A stretch of DNA of 64,000 nt from positions 5,523,001 to 5,587,000 of the forward strand of contig CP050293.1 of NCBI GenBank assembly GCA_014189435.1, written 5' to 3'. A program made the translations under genes and the position numbers. This DNA comes from Mesorhizobium loti. GTDB taxonomy: Bacteria; Pseudomonadota; Alphaproteobacteria; Rhizobiales; Rhizobiaceae. Shown here in pieces: positions 54,625 to 62,633 of this stretch. Below the pieces are notes generated by a model. That model searched no databases. It had not been told where the DNA came from and worked only from the letters and a program-made list of their open reading frames with translations. Position 1 is the first letter of the stretch. Each line of letters starts with the position of its first letter.

Positions 54625-56140
54625 CCACTGGGCTCCCGCCTTCCCCGTCGACAGCAACGACATCAGCCTGATCAAGAGCGCCCATCCGCCGCACTGGAAG
54701 AACCCGCAACCCGACGGCCCATACAATCTGGTCGTCATCGGCGCCGGGCCGGCTGGGCTGACCGCCGCGCGCGAGGCGGCAAACCTTGGCGCGAAAGTCG
54801 CGCTGATCGAGCGCGGGCTGATCGGCGGCGCCTGCGTCAATGTCGGCTGCATCCCCTCGAAAGCGATCATCCGCACGGCCAGGCTCTACGCCGATATGCG
54901 CGATGCCGAGACTTTTGGCGGCGACACGCCGGATCGTCTTCACGTCGACTTTCAGCGGGCCATGACGCGGATGCGGCAGATCCGGCAGCGGATCAGCCGT
55001 GCCGATTCGGCCGCGAGCCTGGCCTCCGAAGGCATCGACCTCTATTTCGGCGAGGCGCGATTTTCTGGACCGGACGCGGTCATGGTCGCGGACAAGACGC
55101 TGCGTTTCAGGAAGGCGCTGGTCGCGACGGGCGCGCGTGCGGCCCTGCCGACGATTCCGGGCCTGGCGGAAGCCGGTTATCTCAGCAACGAGACCATGTT
55201 CGATCTCACAGACCGCCCGAAACGGCTTCTGGTCATCGGCGGCGGACCGCTCGGTTGCGAGGCCGCGCAGGCCTTCTGCCTGCTGGGAGCGAAGGTCATT
55301 CTGGCGCAGAGCGATCCGATGTTCCTACCTGGCGAGGAACGCGACGCCGCCCAGATCCTTTCGGACGCGCTGGCACGCGAAGGGGTCGAGGTTCGCCTGA
55401 ACACCGAGGTCGTCGCGGTGCGGACAGGGGGTGGGAAGAAGCTCGCCGACCTGGTGCGCGACGACGAGACGACGACGATTTCCGTCGACGAGATCATCAC
55501 CGGCATCGGCCGTTCGCCCAATGTCGATGGTCTCGACCTGGAGAACGCCGGGGTGGCATACGACGCCACCGGCGTCAAAGTGGACGATTATCTCAGAACC
55601 ACCAATCCGCGCATCTATGCGGCGGGCGATGTCTGCCTCGCCTACAAATTCACCCATACCGCCGAGGCGACAGCCCGCATGGTCGTGCACAACGCCCTGT
55701 TTCTCGGACGCAGCAAACTGAGCGAACTGGTCATTCCGTGGTGCACCTACACCGATCCGGAGATCGCCCATGTCGGCCTCTATCCGGCGCAGGCGCGCCA
55801 GAACGGCATCCCGGTCAAGACCTATACGGTGCTGATGCACGATGTCGCCCGTGCGGTCATGGACGGCGAGGAAGAGGGGTTTGTCAAAATCCACGTCAGG
55901 GAGGGGTCCGACCGCATCCTGGGTGCGACGGTCGTCGCCAGCCATGCCGGCGAGATGATCAATGCGGTGTCGCTGGCGATCAAGTCGGGCATGGGTCTGC
56001 TCGCGCTGGCCGACGTCATCCATCCGTTCCCAACGCAGGCACAAGGCATAAAGATGGCCGCCGACGCTTACAGGCGAACGCGGTTCACCTCATTCTGGAG
56101 ACATGTCACGACGCGTTGGCTGGAACGATCCAGACGATGA
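54605..56140 (+). CDS. FAD-dependent pyridine nucleotide-disulfide oxidoreductase (mercuric reductase-like)
   Basis: This 511-aa flavoprotein has VVIGAGPAGLTAAREA near residue 44, the redox-active pair Cys77/Cys82 in GGACVNVGCIPSK, a second nucleotide motif VIGGGPLGCEAA and a dimerisation domain. It lacks the N-terminal metal-binding domain and the C-terminal Cys pair of MerA. The C-terminal HPFPTQAQG departs from the lipoamide dehydrogenase HxHPTxxE, so neither function is assured. The start may be ATG 54605 or 54614. It overlaps the hydrolase gene, so the two are likely co-expressed. Confidence 0.78.
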   Translation: MTAMARDHWAPAFPVDSNDISLIKSAHPPHWKNPQPDGPYNLVVIGAGPAGLTAAREAANLGAKVALIERGLIGGACVNVGCIPSKAIIRTARLYADMRDAETFGGDTPDRLHVDFQRAMTRMRQIRQRISRADSAASLASEGIDLYFGEARFSGPDAVMVADKTLRFRKALVATGARAALPTIPGLAEAGYLSNETMFDLTDRPKRLLVIGGGPLGCEAAQAFCLLGAKVILAQSDPMFLPGEERDAAQILSDALAREGVEVRLNTEVVAVRTGGGKKLADLVRDDETTTISVDEIITGIGRSPNVDGLDLENAGVAYDATGVKVDDYLRTTNPRIYAAGDVCLAYKFTHTAEATARMVVHNALFLGRSKLSELVIPWCTYTDPEIAHVGLYPAQARQNGIPVKTYTVLMHDVARAVMDGEEEGFVKIHVREGSDRILGATVVASHAGEMINAVSLAIKSGMGLLALADVIHPFPTQAQGIKMAADAYRRTRFTSFWRHVTTRWLERSRR

Positions 56141-56337
56141 CCCTACATTCTGACCGGACCTTGTCGCCAACCCGGCGCACCAGACACTCAAGGACTATCC
56201 AGCGCTTGACGAAAGTGCCGATCAGCTAAACAAGTCGAAGCTGGTTTTGTGGCTGCGGGGCCGTCAGGAATGCCGTCTGGAATAAAGTCTTTGGTGCAGC
56301 TCCGGGCGCACAGTCCCGAGTGCACGCCGCCAACACG

Positions 56338-57558
56338 ATGACCTCGCACGTGGCCCTCCCGGCACGGAATGCCGAAAGGCGTACGCTTGTCGTGACCCAC
56401 GATCCGGCCTTTCCGCCAACCTCCGGCGCGGATCTGCGAAATCATCGCAACGCTGAAGCGGCAGCGGAATTCGGCCCGGTCTGCCTGGTGTCGGTGCGGC
56501 CGCGAGCCATGGAAGCTGCCGATCCGTCGATCCGTACCGAGGCCTTGTCGATCGAAGGAGAGACCCGCTCCGGTTCGATCGGGTGGTGGCGCATAAGGGC
56601 GGAGCATCGCATTTCGCGCGCCGCCTTGACGCGGCTGGAAGCACTGGTTCGAGACTTCCGCCCTGACACCGTGCTGGTTGAGGGTATCGGCCTGTTCAAG
56701 CTGCTGCGGCCTTTGCGGGCGCTGACGAAACAGCTGATCCTCGACATGCACAATGTCGAGTCCGACCTGGCGGGACAGTTGCGGCGCGTCGATGCGAAGC
56801 GACCTGCCGTGGCGACGATCGCGCCAAGCCTTGGCATCAGGCGTCTCGAGAGAAAGGCGCTTGCCCTGGTCGACAGGGTCTGGGTCTGCTCGCGCCAGGA
56901 TCGCGAAAGGCTGATGACGCTTTCCCGGCACACCGTGCCGATCGACGTCGTTCCGAACGGAATTCCGCACACAGCGCACCGTCTCGAAACGCTACCAGCC
57001 GAGCCTGGGGTCGGCAACGGCTTTCCGGTGATCCTGTTTATCGGCCATCTCGGCTATCCGCCAAACGTCGATGCTGTCGAGCGCTTAGCCGGCTCCATAT
57101 TGCCGCGTATCCGACAGGCCTTGCCGGACGCGACACTGATCCTCGCTGGACGCAACCCGAAATCGGCCGTGCAGGCGCTGGCCGGGTTGCCTGGCGTGGA
57201 ACTCGTCGAAAACCCCGAAAGCGTGGCACCGCTCCTGTCCAGGGCGCATCTCAGCATCATGCCGCTTGCGGCAGGCGGCGGGACGCGCATCAAGATCCTG
57301 GAGGCGATGGCCTGGGGCGTGCCGGTGATCGCGACGCCGATGGCGGCCGAGGGTCTGGATCTGGTCGACAAGGAGGAACTGCTGCTGTCGGATACCGATG
57401 AAGGGCTGGCCGACATGGCTGTCGGACTTTGCCTGGACACCGACCGCAGAGCACGCCAGCGCATCCGCGCACATCAAGCGGTTTGGACTAGGTTCGGCCC
57501 GCAAGCCATCCGCAACGCCGTCCGCGCCGGGCTGGGACCGGACGAGGCCGACGCATGA
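56338..57558 (+). CDS. GT4 family glycosyltransferase
   Basis: This protein of about 406 residues has a GT-B fold: an N-terminal THDPAFPPTSGADLRNHRNA, LDMHNVESDLAG, a VVPNGIPH hinge and the donor-binding MPLAAGGGTRIKILEAMAWG (EX7E-like). The ATG at 56338 is taken over an in-frame GTG at 56320; neither has a clear ribosome site. It follows the flavoprotein by about 200 bp. The sugar and acceptor are unknown. Confidence 0.78.
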   Translation: MTSHVALPARNAERRTLVVTHDPAFPPTSGADLRNHRNAEAAAEFGPVCLVSVRPRAMEAADPSIRTEALSIEGETRSGSIGWWRIRAEHRISRAALTRLEALVRDFRPDTVLVEGIGLFKLLRPLRALTKQLILDMHNVESDLAGQLRRVDAKRPAVATIAPSLGIRRLERKALALVDRVWVCSRQDRERLMTLSRHTVPIDVVPNGIPHTAHRLETLPAEPGVGNGFPVILFIGHLGYPPNVDAVERLAGSILPRIRQALPDATLILAGRNPKSAVQALAGLPGVELVENPESVAPLLSRAHLSIMPLAAGGGTRIKILEAMAWGVPVIATPMAAEGLDLVDKEELLLSDTDEGLADMAVGLCLDTDRRARQRIRAHQAVWTRFGPQAIRNAVRAGLGPDEADA

Positions 57559-57653
57559 TTCCAACGACCCTCCACCAGACATGGAAGAGCGACATCGTCC
57601 CGCATCGATGTGCCCTGCCGCAACAGGGTTGCCGCGACATTTACGGATAATCG

Positions 57654-58337
57654 TCAGGCGGCGGTCTCGCTGCGCCGCAACTGGCTGACGATTTCGCCGG
57701 CCGCGTCGGCGATGTGTTTTCTCAACAGGCGTGCGGTCTCGGCGATATCCTTCCGACGATAGGCCTCGAAGAGCTCGCGATGCTCCTGCAGAGCCTTGGC
57801 CTGTGCCTTGGCGGGCTCGATCTGCAGACGCAAATAGCGGTCGGCGGAATTGTAGAGCGCCTGGACGACGGCCATCGAACGCGGCCGCATAGAGGGTTCG
57901 AGCAATGCGGTGTGGAACGCCCAGTTGAGACGGCTGAGGTCCTTGGGATCATCGCCCCGGGCGATGGCGGCCTCATAGGCGCGCAGCGATTTTTCGAGGG
58001 CGGCAATATCCTGATCCGAGGCGTGCGCGATCGCCTTTTCGACCAGGAAGGGCTCAAGCAGCAGACGCGCATCGAATAGGTCGATCGCATCGTCGGCGGA
58101 CAGCTCCGACACGACCGCGCCGCGATGCGTCCTGATGACGACAAGGCCGTCCGCCTCCAGTTGCAGAAGCGCTTCGCGCACCGGGATCCGGCTCACGCCA
58201 AGCTCGGCAGCGATGGCTTCCTGGCGGATCTGATGCCCACCCGGGTAATCGCCGCCGATGATCCGGGCGGCGATGTACTCGGCGACCATTGCCGTCACGG
58301 TCTGGCGCTGCAGCAGCGGCTTATCGGTGGTGGCCAT
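57654..58337 (-). CDS. GntR-family transcriptional regulator (FCD type)
   Basis: This 227-aa protein has a winged helix with AAELGVSRIPVREALLQLEA and an FCD domain with DARLLLEPFLVEKAI, NWAFHTALLE and EHRELFEAYRRKD, in which the metal-binding Asp and His residues are present. It follows the DHDPS-like gene by 13 nt and is probably co-transcribed with it. The perfect 34-bp palindrome at 59271-59304 is its likely operator. Confidence 0.88.
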   Translation of the reverse strand: MATTDKPLLQRQTVTAMVAEYIAARIIGGDYPGGHQIRQEAIAAELGVSRIPVREALLQLEADGLVVIRTHRGAVVSELSADDAIDLFDARLLLEPFLVEKAIAHASDQDIAALEKSLRAYEAAIARGDDPKDLSRLNWAFHTALLEPSMRPRSMAVVQALYNSADRYLRLQIEPAKAQAKALQEHRELFEAYRRKDIAETARLLRKHIADAAGEIVSQLRRSETAA

Positions 58338-58350
58338 GGGCGTCCCGTGT

Positions 58351-59247
58351 TCAGTCCTGCTGCCTGAGCTTTTCGATCGCCGCCTCGATAATGGCGGTTA
58401 CGCGCGCGCGCTCCTCGCCGACCAGGAGCAGACGCGGCGCTCGGGTCCACTCCGGCGCGCCATAGACGAGATGCTCGGCCATCTTGATGTACTGGACCAG
58501 CTTGACATGCGTGTCGAGGTGAAAGGACGGCGTCATGATGCGGTAGAGATCGCGCGCGCCGGCGAAATCGCCGGCCGCGCACAAATTGAAGATGCGGACG
58601 CATTGCTTTGGCCATGCGTTCGTCATGCCGGACACCCAGCCGGTGGCGCCGAGCGCCATGCTCTCGACGATCTGGTCGTCGACGCCGCAGAAGATATCGA
58701 AGCGATCGCCGAGCTCGATGATCATGTCGGTGACCCGGCGCACATCGCCGGTCTCTTCCTTCACCGCAACGATGGTCGGGCAGTCCGCCAGCGCCTTCAG
58801 GATGGCCGGGGTGACGTCGACGCCATAGGCGATCGGGTTGTTGTAGATCATGATCGGCAGATCGCTGGCGTTGGCGATCGCCTTGTACCACTCAGCCGTC
58901 TCGCGCGGGTCGGTCTTGTAGCCAAGACTGGGGAACACCATCAGGCCTTCGGCGCCGAAATCCTGGTACTTGCGCGCGGCTGCGGTTGCGTTGGCCGTCG
59001 AAATCTCGGCAAGGCCGGACAGCAGCGGGACACGTCCGGCCACCACCTCCTTCGCGGCCCGGATGACCGCTTCCCGCTCCTGCGGCTGCAGTGATGCGTT
59101 CTCGCCAAGCATCGGCAGGACGATGACGCCAGACACGCCATTGGCGATCAGGCGATCGATGCTCGCCTGCGTCGCCTCGATGTCGATCGAACCATCCTGG
59201 TTCAGCTTGGTCGTAACCGCCGGGAAGACCCCTTGCCAGTGCGTCAT
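58351..59247 (-). CDS. Dihydrodipicolinate synthase/N-acetylneuraminate lyase family protein
   Basis: This 298-aa Schiff-base aldolase-family enzyme has Tyr135 in IMIYNNP and the Schiff-base Lys163 in IVAVKEETG. Its regulator and the aldehyde dehydrogenase nearby argue for catabolism, not lysine synthesis. Candidates are a 1-pyrroline-4-hydroxy-2-carboxylate deaminase (hydroxyproline breakdown) or a deoxy-sugar-acid dehydratase, both of which yield 2-oxoglutarate semialdehyde. The start is ATG 59247 with GAGG upstream. Confidence 0.83.
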   Translation of the reverse strand: MTHWQGVFPAVTTKLNQDGSIDIEATQASIDRLIANGVSGVIVLPMLGENASLQPQEREAVIRAAKEVVAGRVPLLSGLAEISTANATAAARKYQDFGAEGLMVFPSLGYKTDPRETAEWYKAIANASDLPIMIYNNPIAYGVDVTPAILKALADCPTIVAVKEETGDVRRVTDMIIELGDRFDIFCGVDDQIVESMALGATGWVSGMTNAWPKQCVRIFNLCAAGDFAGARDLYRIMTPSFHLDTHVKLVQYIKMAEHLVYGAPEWTRAPRLLLVGEERARVTAIIEAAIEKLRQQD

Positions 59248-59270
59248 CGTGCGGTCTTCCTCTTCATATC

Positions 59271-59304
59271 CATATTGTATGATTGGATCCAATCATACAA
59301 TATG
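59271..59304. promoter_or_regulatory. Perfect 34-bp palindrome before the DHDPS-like gene
   Basis: Each 17-nt arm is CATATTGTATGATTGGA and its exact complement, meeting at GGATCC. It lies 24 nt before the ATG of the DHDPS-like gene. It contains two inverted TTGTATGAT-type half-sites typical of FCD GntR operators. A single perfect dyad of this length is unlikely by chance. Confidence 0.75.
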
Positions 59305-59443
59305 TGAAAGGGCAAGGCCCAGGGCAATTGCCGCGCCCCCTTCACGGCGCGGTCGGACAACCCGACGGCGCGCGCGGCAAGTCTTCAAACAGTGGCTGTC
59401 GTAAAGGTCGAAGTGCTCGCGGTTCCGCGCAAGACCGCACGCC

Positions 59444-60019
59444 TCAATCGTGCAATTCGCGCGATATCGGCGGACCGACGGAAAAATCGGAGAACGTGAC
59501 CTCGAAGCCTTCGCGCTGCGGCGAACAGCACATCATGCCGACATCGACCGTCTTCGAAATCGGGAAGTAAGCGAGCCGCACCGGCTTCCAGTGGCCGTCG
59601 GAAGCATCGAGGTACTGGACCCGGATCGCCTCGGCGTGACGGGTCAACCGTATCCTGACGCCGTTCGGATCGGCATGAATGGCCACCAGCGACCAGTCCG
59701 ACGTGTCGTTGGTGACGACAACGGAGAAATAGGCAAGGCCATCGGTGTATTCGATACCGGCCTTGATCCAATGCGTTTCGCTGAGCCGGACCATCAGCCC
59801 GGCCTGATCATAAAGCACCTTGTAATCGCCTTTGACCGTGACTTCGGCGGTGAAATCGCCCTCGACCGTCCGGTACAGGAAGTGGCCGTTGTCACGCCAG
59901 AAACCGTAAAAGGTCTCGCGCCAGAAATCGGTTTCCTTGCCGGTGCGCACACGAACACTATCGCCGCCGACGGTGTGGTGCGACGGCGGGTTGAGCCAGG
60001 TCAGGTTCTGCACTGTCAT
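59444..60019 (-). CDS. DUF1349 domain protein (concanavalin A-like fold)
   Basis: This 191-aa protein has the DUF1349 family blocks TDFWRETFYGFWRDNGHFLY and YDQAGLMVRLSETHWIKAGI. The fold is a jelly roll related to concanavalin A, often linked to sugar binding, but no function is established for the family. No signal peptide is visible. It lies between the ALDH gene and the DHDPS-like gene, all leftward, so it may belong to that pathway unit. Confidence 0.82.
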   Translation of the reverse strand: MTVQNLTWLNPPSHHTVGGDSVRVRTGKETDFWRETFYGFWRDNGHFLYRTVEGDFTAEVTVKGDYKVLYDQAGLMVRLSETHWIKAGIEYTDGLAYFSVVVTNDTSDWSLVAIHADPNGVRIRLTRHAEAIRVQYLDASDGHWKPVRLAYFPISKTVDVGMMCCSPQREGFEVTFSDFSVGPPISRELHD

Positions 60020-60065
60020 CGCTTCGCGCCGCTCCAATCCAGATATGCGTGGCGGGTGGCCGGCC

Positions 60066-60133
60066 CCGATCAGCCCGGCATGATCAGCCTACAGCCGATC
60101 AGCCCGGCATGATCGACCGACGGCCGATCAGCC
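60066..60133. repeat. Tandem repeat, 29-bp period, 2.3 copies
   Basis: CCGATCAGCCCGGCATGATC occurs at 60066-60085 and 60095-60114, and its first ten bases again at 60124-60133, each 29 bp apart. The last copy contains the stop codon of the ALDH gene. The gap to the DUF1349 gene (60020-60127) is made largely of it. Confidence 0.7.
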
Positions 60134-61567
60134 AGCGAACGTATAGGCGGTCTTCACCGTGGTGTAGAATTCCGCCGCGTAGCGGCCTTGTTCGCGCGGG
60201 CCGTAGCTCGAGCCCTTGCGGCCGCCGAAGGGAACATGGAAGTCGACGCCCGCCGTCGGCAGGTTGACCATCACCATGCCGGCCTCCGAATTGCGCTTGA
60301 AGTGGGTGGCATGCTTGAGGCTCGAGGTGCAGATGCCCGAGGTCAAGCCGAAGGGCGTGTCGTTGGCGACGGCAAGCGCCTCGTCATAGTCCTTGACGCG
60401 GATGACGCTGGCGACAGGGCCGAAAATCTCCTCGCGCGAACTGCGCATGGCGTTGGTGGCCTCAGTCAGCAATGCCGGCTGCAAGTAGAAGCCCGGCGCC
60501 TTGCGATCGAGCCGCTCGCCGCCGAAGGCAAGCGTGGCACCTTCCCTGACGCCGATGGCGATGTAGTCCTCGTCCTGCTTCAGCTGCGTCGCGTCGACGA
60601 CCGGGCCGATCTGGGTCTGCGCGTCGAGCGCATCGCCGATCACCAGTTTGCTCATGCGATCCTTGAGGGCGTCGACGAAGCGATCATGAATGCCCTCCGT
60701 CACGACAAGCCGGGACGAGGCAGTGCAGCGCTGGCCGGTCGAGAAGAAGGCGCCATTGAGCGCGCAATCGACGGCGACCGCAAGGTCGGCATCGTCGAGC
60801 ACGACCAGCGGGTTCTTGCCGCCCATTTCAAGCTGGAACTTGCGCATATGCTCGATGCTTGCCGCGGCGACGCGCTTGCCGGTGCCGACCGAGCCGGTGA
60901 AGCTGATGGCGTTGACATCGGGACTGTCGAGCATCGCCTGACCAACGACCGAGCCCTTGCCCATGACGAGATTGAGCACGCCCTTCGGCAGGCCGGCGCG
61001 ATGCAGGATGTCGACGATGGTCCAGGCGCTCTCCGGAACCAGCTCGGCCGGCTTGAAGACGACGGTGTTGCCGTGGGTCAGCGCCGGCGCAATCTTCCAC
61101 GCCGGAATGGCGATGGGGAAATTCCACGGCGTGATGATGCCGACGACGCCGACCGCCTCGCGCGTCATCTCAACGCCGACGCCCGGTCGCACGCTCGGTA
61201 CGACCTCTCCGGTCAAACGCAATGTTTCCCCGGCAAAGAAGTCGAATATCTGGGCAGCGCGAATGGTCTCGCCGATGCCTTCGGCCAGCGTCTTGCCTTC
61301 CTCACGCGCCAGATTGCGGCCGATCTCGTCCTTGCGCGCCATGATCTCGTCGGCGGTCTTTTTCAGCACCGCGTGGCGCGCCAGCGGACCGGAACGGGAC
61401 CATGCCGGAAACGCCGCCTTGGCCGCCGCGATCGCTTGACCCGCCTGCTCGGCTCCCGCCGAGGCATAGTCGCCGACGACATCGCCGGTATCCGAGGGGT
61501 TGATGTTACGCGAACCGGCCTCGCCGACCCATTCGCCATCGATGAGGTTCTGTCGAAACAGCGTCAT
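60128..61567 (-). CDS. Aldehyde dehydrogenase (2-oxoglutarate semialdehyde dehydrogenase-like)
   Basis: This 479-aa aldehyde dehydrogenase has TPWNFPIAIPAWKIAPAL, catalytic Glu in LEMGGKNPLVV and catalytic Cys in STGQRCTASSRL. Sequence style and the nearby DHDPS-like gene suggest oxidation of 2-oxoglutarate semialdehyde to 2-oxoglutarate; other semialdehydes are possible. I chose ATG 61567 (MTLFRQNLIDGEWVG), with AGGA upstream; the frame is open further but lacks a start context. It is divergent from the TetR gene with the operator at 61780-61795. Confidence 0.85.
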   Translation of the reverse strand: MTLFRQNLIDGEWVGEAGSRNINPSDTGDVVGDYASAGAEQAGQAIAAAKAAFPAWSRSGPLARHAVLKKTADEIMARKDEIGRNLAREEGKTLAEGIGETIRAAQIFDFFAGETLRLTGEVVPSVRPGVGVEMTREAVGVVGIITPWNFPIAIPAWKIAPALTHGNTVVFKPAELVPESAWTIVDILHRAGLPKGVLNLVMGKGSVVGQAMLDSPDVNAISFTGSVGTGKRVAAASIEHMRKFQLEMGGKNPLVVLDDADLAVAVDCALNGAFFSTGQRCTASSRLVVTEGIHDRFVDALKDRMSKLVIGDALDAQTQIGPVVDATQLKQDEDYIAIGVREGATLAFGGERLDRKAPGFYLQPALLTEATNAMRSSREEIFGPVASVIRVKDYDEALAVANDTPFGLTSGICTSSLKHATHFKRNSEAGMVMVNLPTAGVDFHVPFGGRKGSSYGPREQGRYAAEFYTTVKTAYTFAG

Positions 61568-61779
61568 GTCGTGTGTTCCTGCTGGTTGGCCGCGCGGGCA
61601 TCTGTCTGAACTGGTATTTGCCAGACAATTGCCTTGCGGGAAAGCAAACACTGAGCCGGTGGCCGCGACAAAAATCCCCTGGCTCTGCACCACGCCGATG
61701 ACGCGATGGCCATAGCGCCTTGTCGACCCCAACCCGGCTAACATTCGTGACGCGTCGTTCGAAGTTGATCCAATTGCGC

Positions 61780-61795
61780 TGTACATGAGTGTACA
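61780..61795. promoter_or_regulatory. TetR-type operator between ALDH and tetR genes
   Basis: TGTACA-TGAG-TGTACA is an interrupted palindrome 43 nt before the proposed tetR start. Reading the opposite strand, 13 of 16 bases match the site at 62574-62589 before the flavin dehydrogenase gene. Confidence 0.65.
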
Positions 61796-61837
61796 CGGCC
61801 TTGATTTGCCTGAGGCAGCGTGTCATGCGTCGTGTCG

Positions 61838-62497
61838 ATGGCAGCTCTCGAAACGACGATCCAGCGCGCCGGCGCCACCGGCAACATCAAGGCCACTCGC
61901 GAAGACTGGCTGAAGCTTGCGCTTGAAACGTTGATCTCGGATGGCGTCGAACGTGTCCGCGTGCTGACGCTGGGCCAGAAGCTCGATGTGTCGCGTTCCA
62001 GCTTCTACTGGTATTTCAAGAGCCGGCAGGATCTGCTCGACCAGTTGCTCGACTACTGGCGGCAGACCAACACCAAATTCATCGTCGAACGCGCCAGGCG
62101 GCCTTCCGCCACCGTCATCCGCGGGGTGATGAGCATTTTCGAATGCTGGGTGGACGAAAGGCTGTTCGATCCGCAACTGGATTTCGCGATCAGGGCCTGG
62201 GCTCGCCGGTCGCCTGCCATCCGGCGCGCGCTCGACGAGGCCGACGAGGAGCGCGTCAACGCCATTCGCGACATGTTCATGCGTCATGGCTATGACGAGG
62301 TGGATGCGTTCGTGCGGGCCCGCGTGCTCTATTTCATGCAGATCGGCTATTACTCGCTCGAACTCAACGAGCCGATGAGCAGCCGCCTGGCTCAAGTTGC
62401 CTCGTATCTGCGCAGTTTTACCGGCCAGGAGCCGTCACCCCAGGACGTCGAGGATTTCTCGCGCTACGTCGAGAAAACCGTTCCCCGCAGCCGCTAG
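61838..62497 (+). CDS. TetR-family transcriptional regulator
   Basis: This 219-aa protein has an N-terminal helix-turn-helix (TREDWLKLALETLISDGVER, then VLTLGQKLDVSRSSFYWYFKS in part) and an all-helical ligand domain. It starts at ATG 61838 (in-frame TTG/ATG further upstream have no better context). Its position between two matching TGTACA-type operators suggests it controls the ALDH gene, itself and the downstream flavin dehydrogenase gene. Confidence 0.87.
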   Translation: MAALETTIQRAGATGNIKATREDWLKLALETLISDGVERVRVLTLGQKLDVSRSSFYWYFKSRQDLLDQLLDYWRQTNTKFIVERARRPSATVIRGVMSIFECWVDERLFDPQLDFAIRAWARRSPAIRRALDEADEERVNAIRDMFMRHGYDEVDAFVRARVLYFMQIGYYSLELNEPMSSRLAQVASYLRSFTGQEPSPQDVEDFSRYVEKTVPRSR

Positions 62498-62573
62498 CCA
62501 TCCACTCGCTCGCATCGTTGTCAATCATGACCACAGCGAAAACGCCACCGCAGTGCGAAGCCGCGCAAAGCAC

Positions 62574-62589
62574 TAGACACTGATGTACA
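62574..62589. promoter_or_regulatory. TetR-type operator before the flavin dehydrogenase gene
   Basis: TAGACACTGATGTACA matches the reverse complement of the 61780-61795 site at 13 of 16 positions, keeping one perfect TGTACA half. It lies 45 nt before the ATG at 62634. Confidence 0.55.
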
Positions 62590-62633
62590 ATGCCACTAGG
62601 TTGCGTCGCCATGACTGGGTGGAGCGCGACAGA

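Noticed and set aside
54605..56140. True mercuric reductase of a mer operon
   Set aside because: There is no metal-binding N-terminal domain, no C-terminal Cys pair and no merR, merT or merP nearby.
58351..59247. dapA of lysine biosynthesis
   Set aside because: It is linked to a GntR-FCD regulator and near an aldehyde dehydrogenase gene; context is catabolic.
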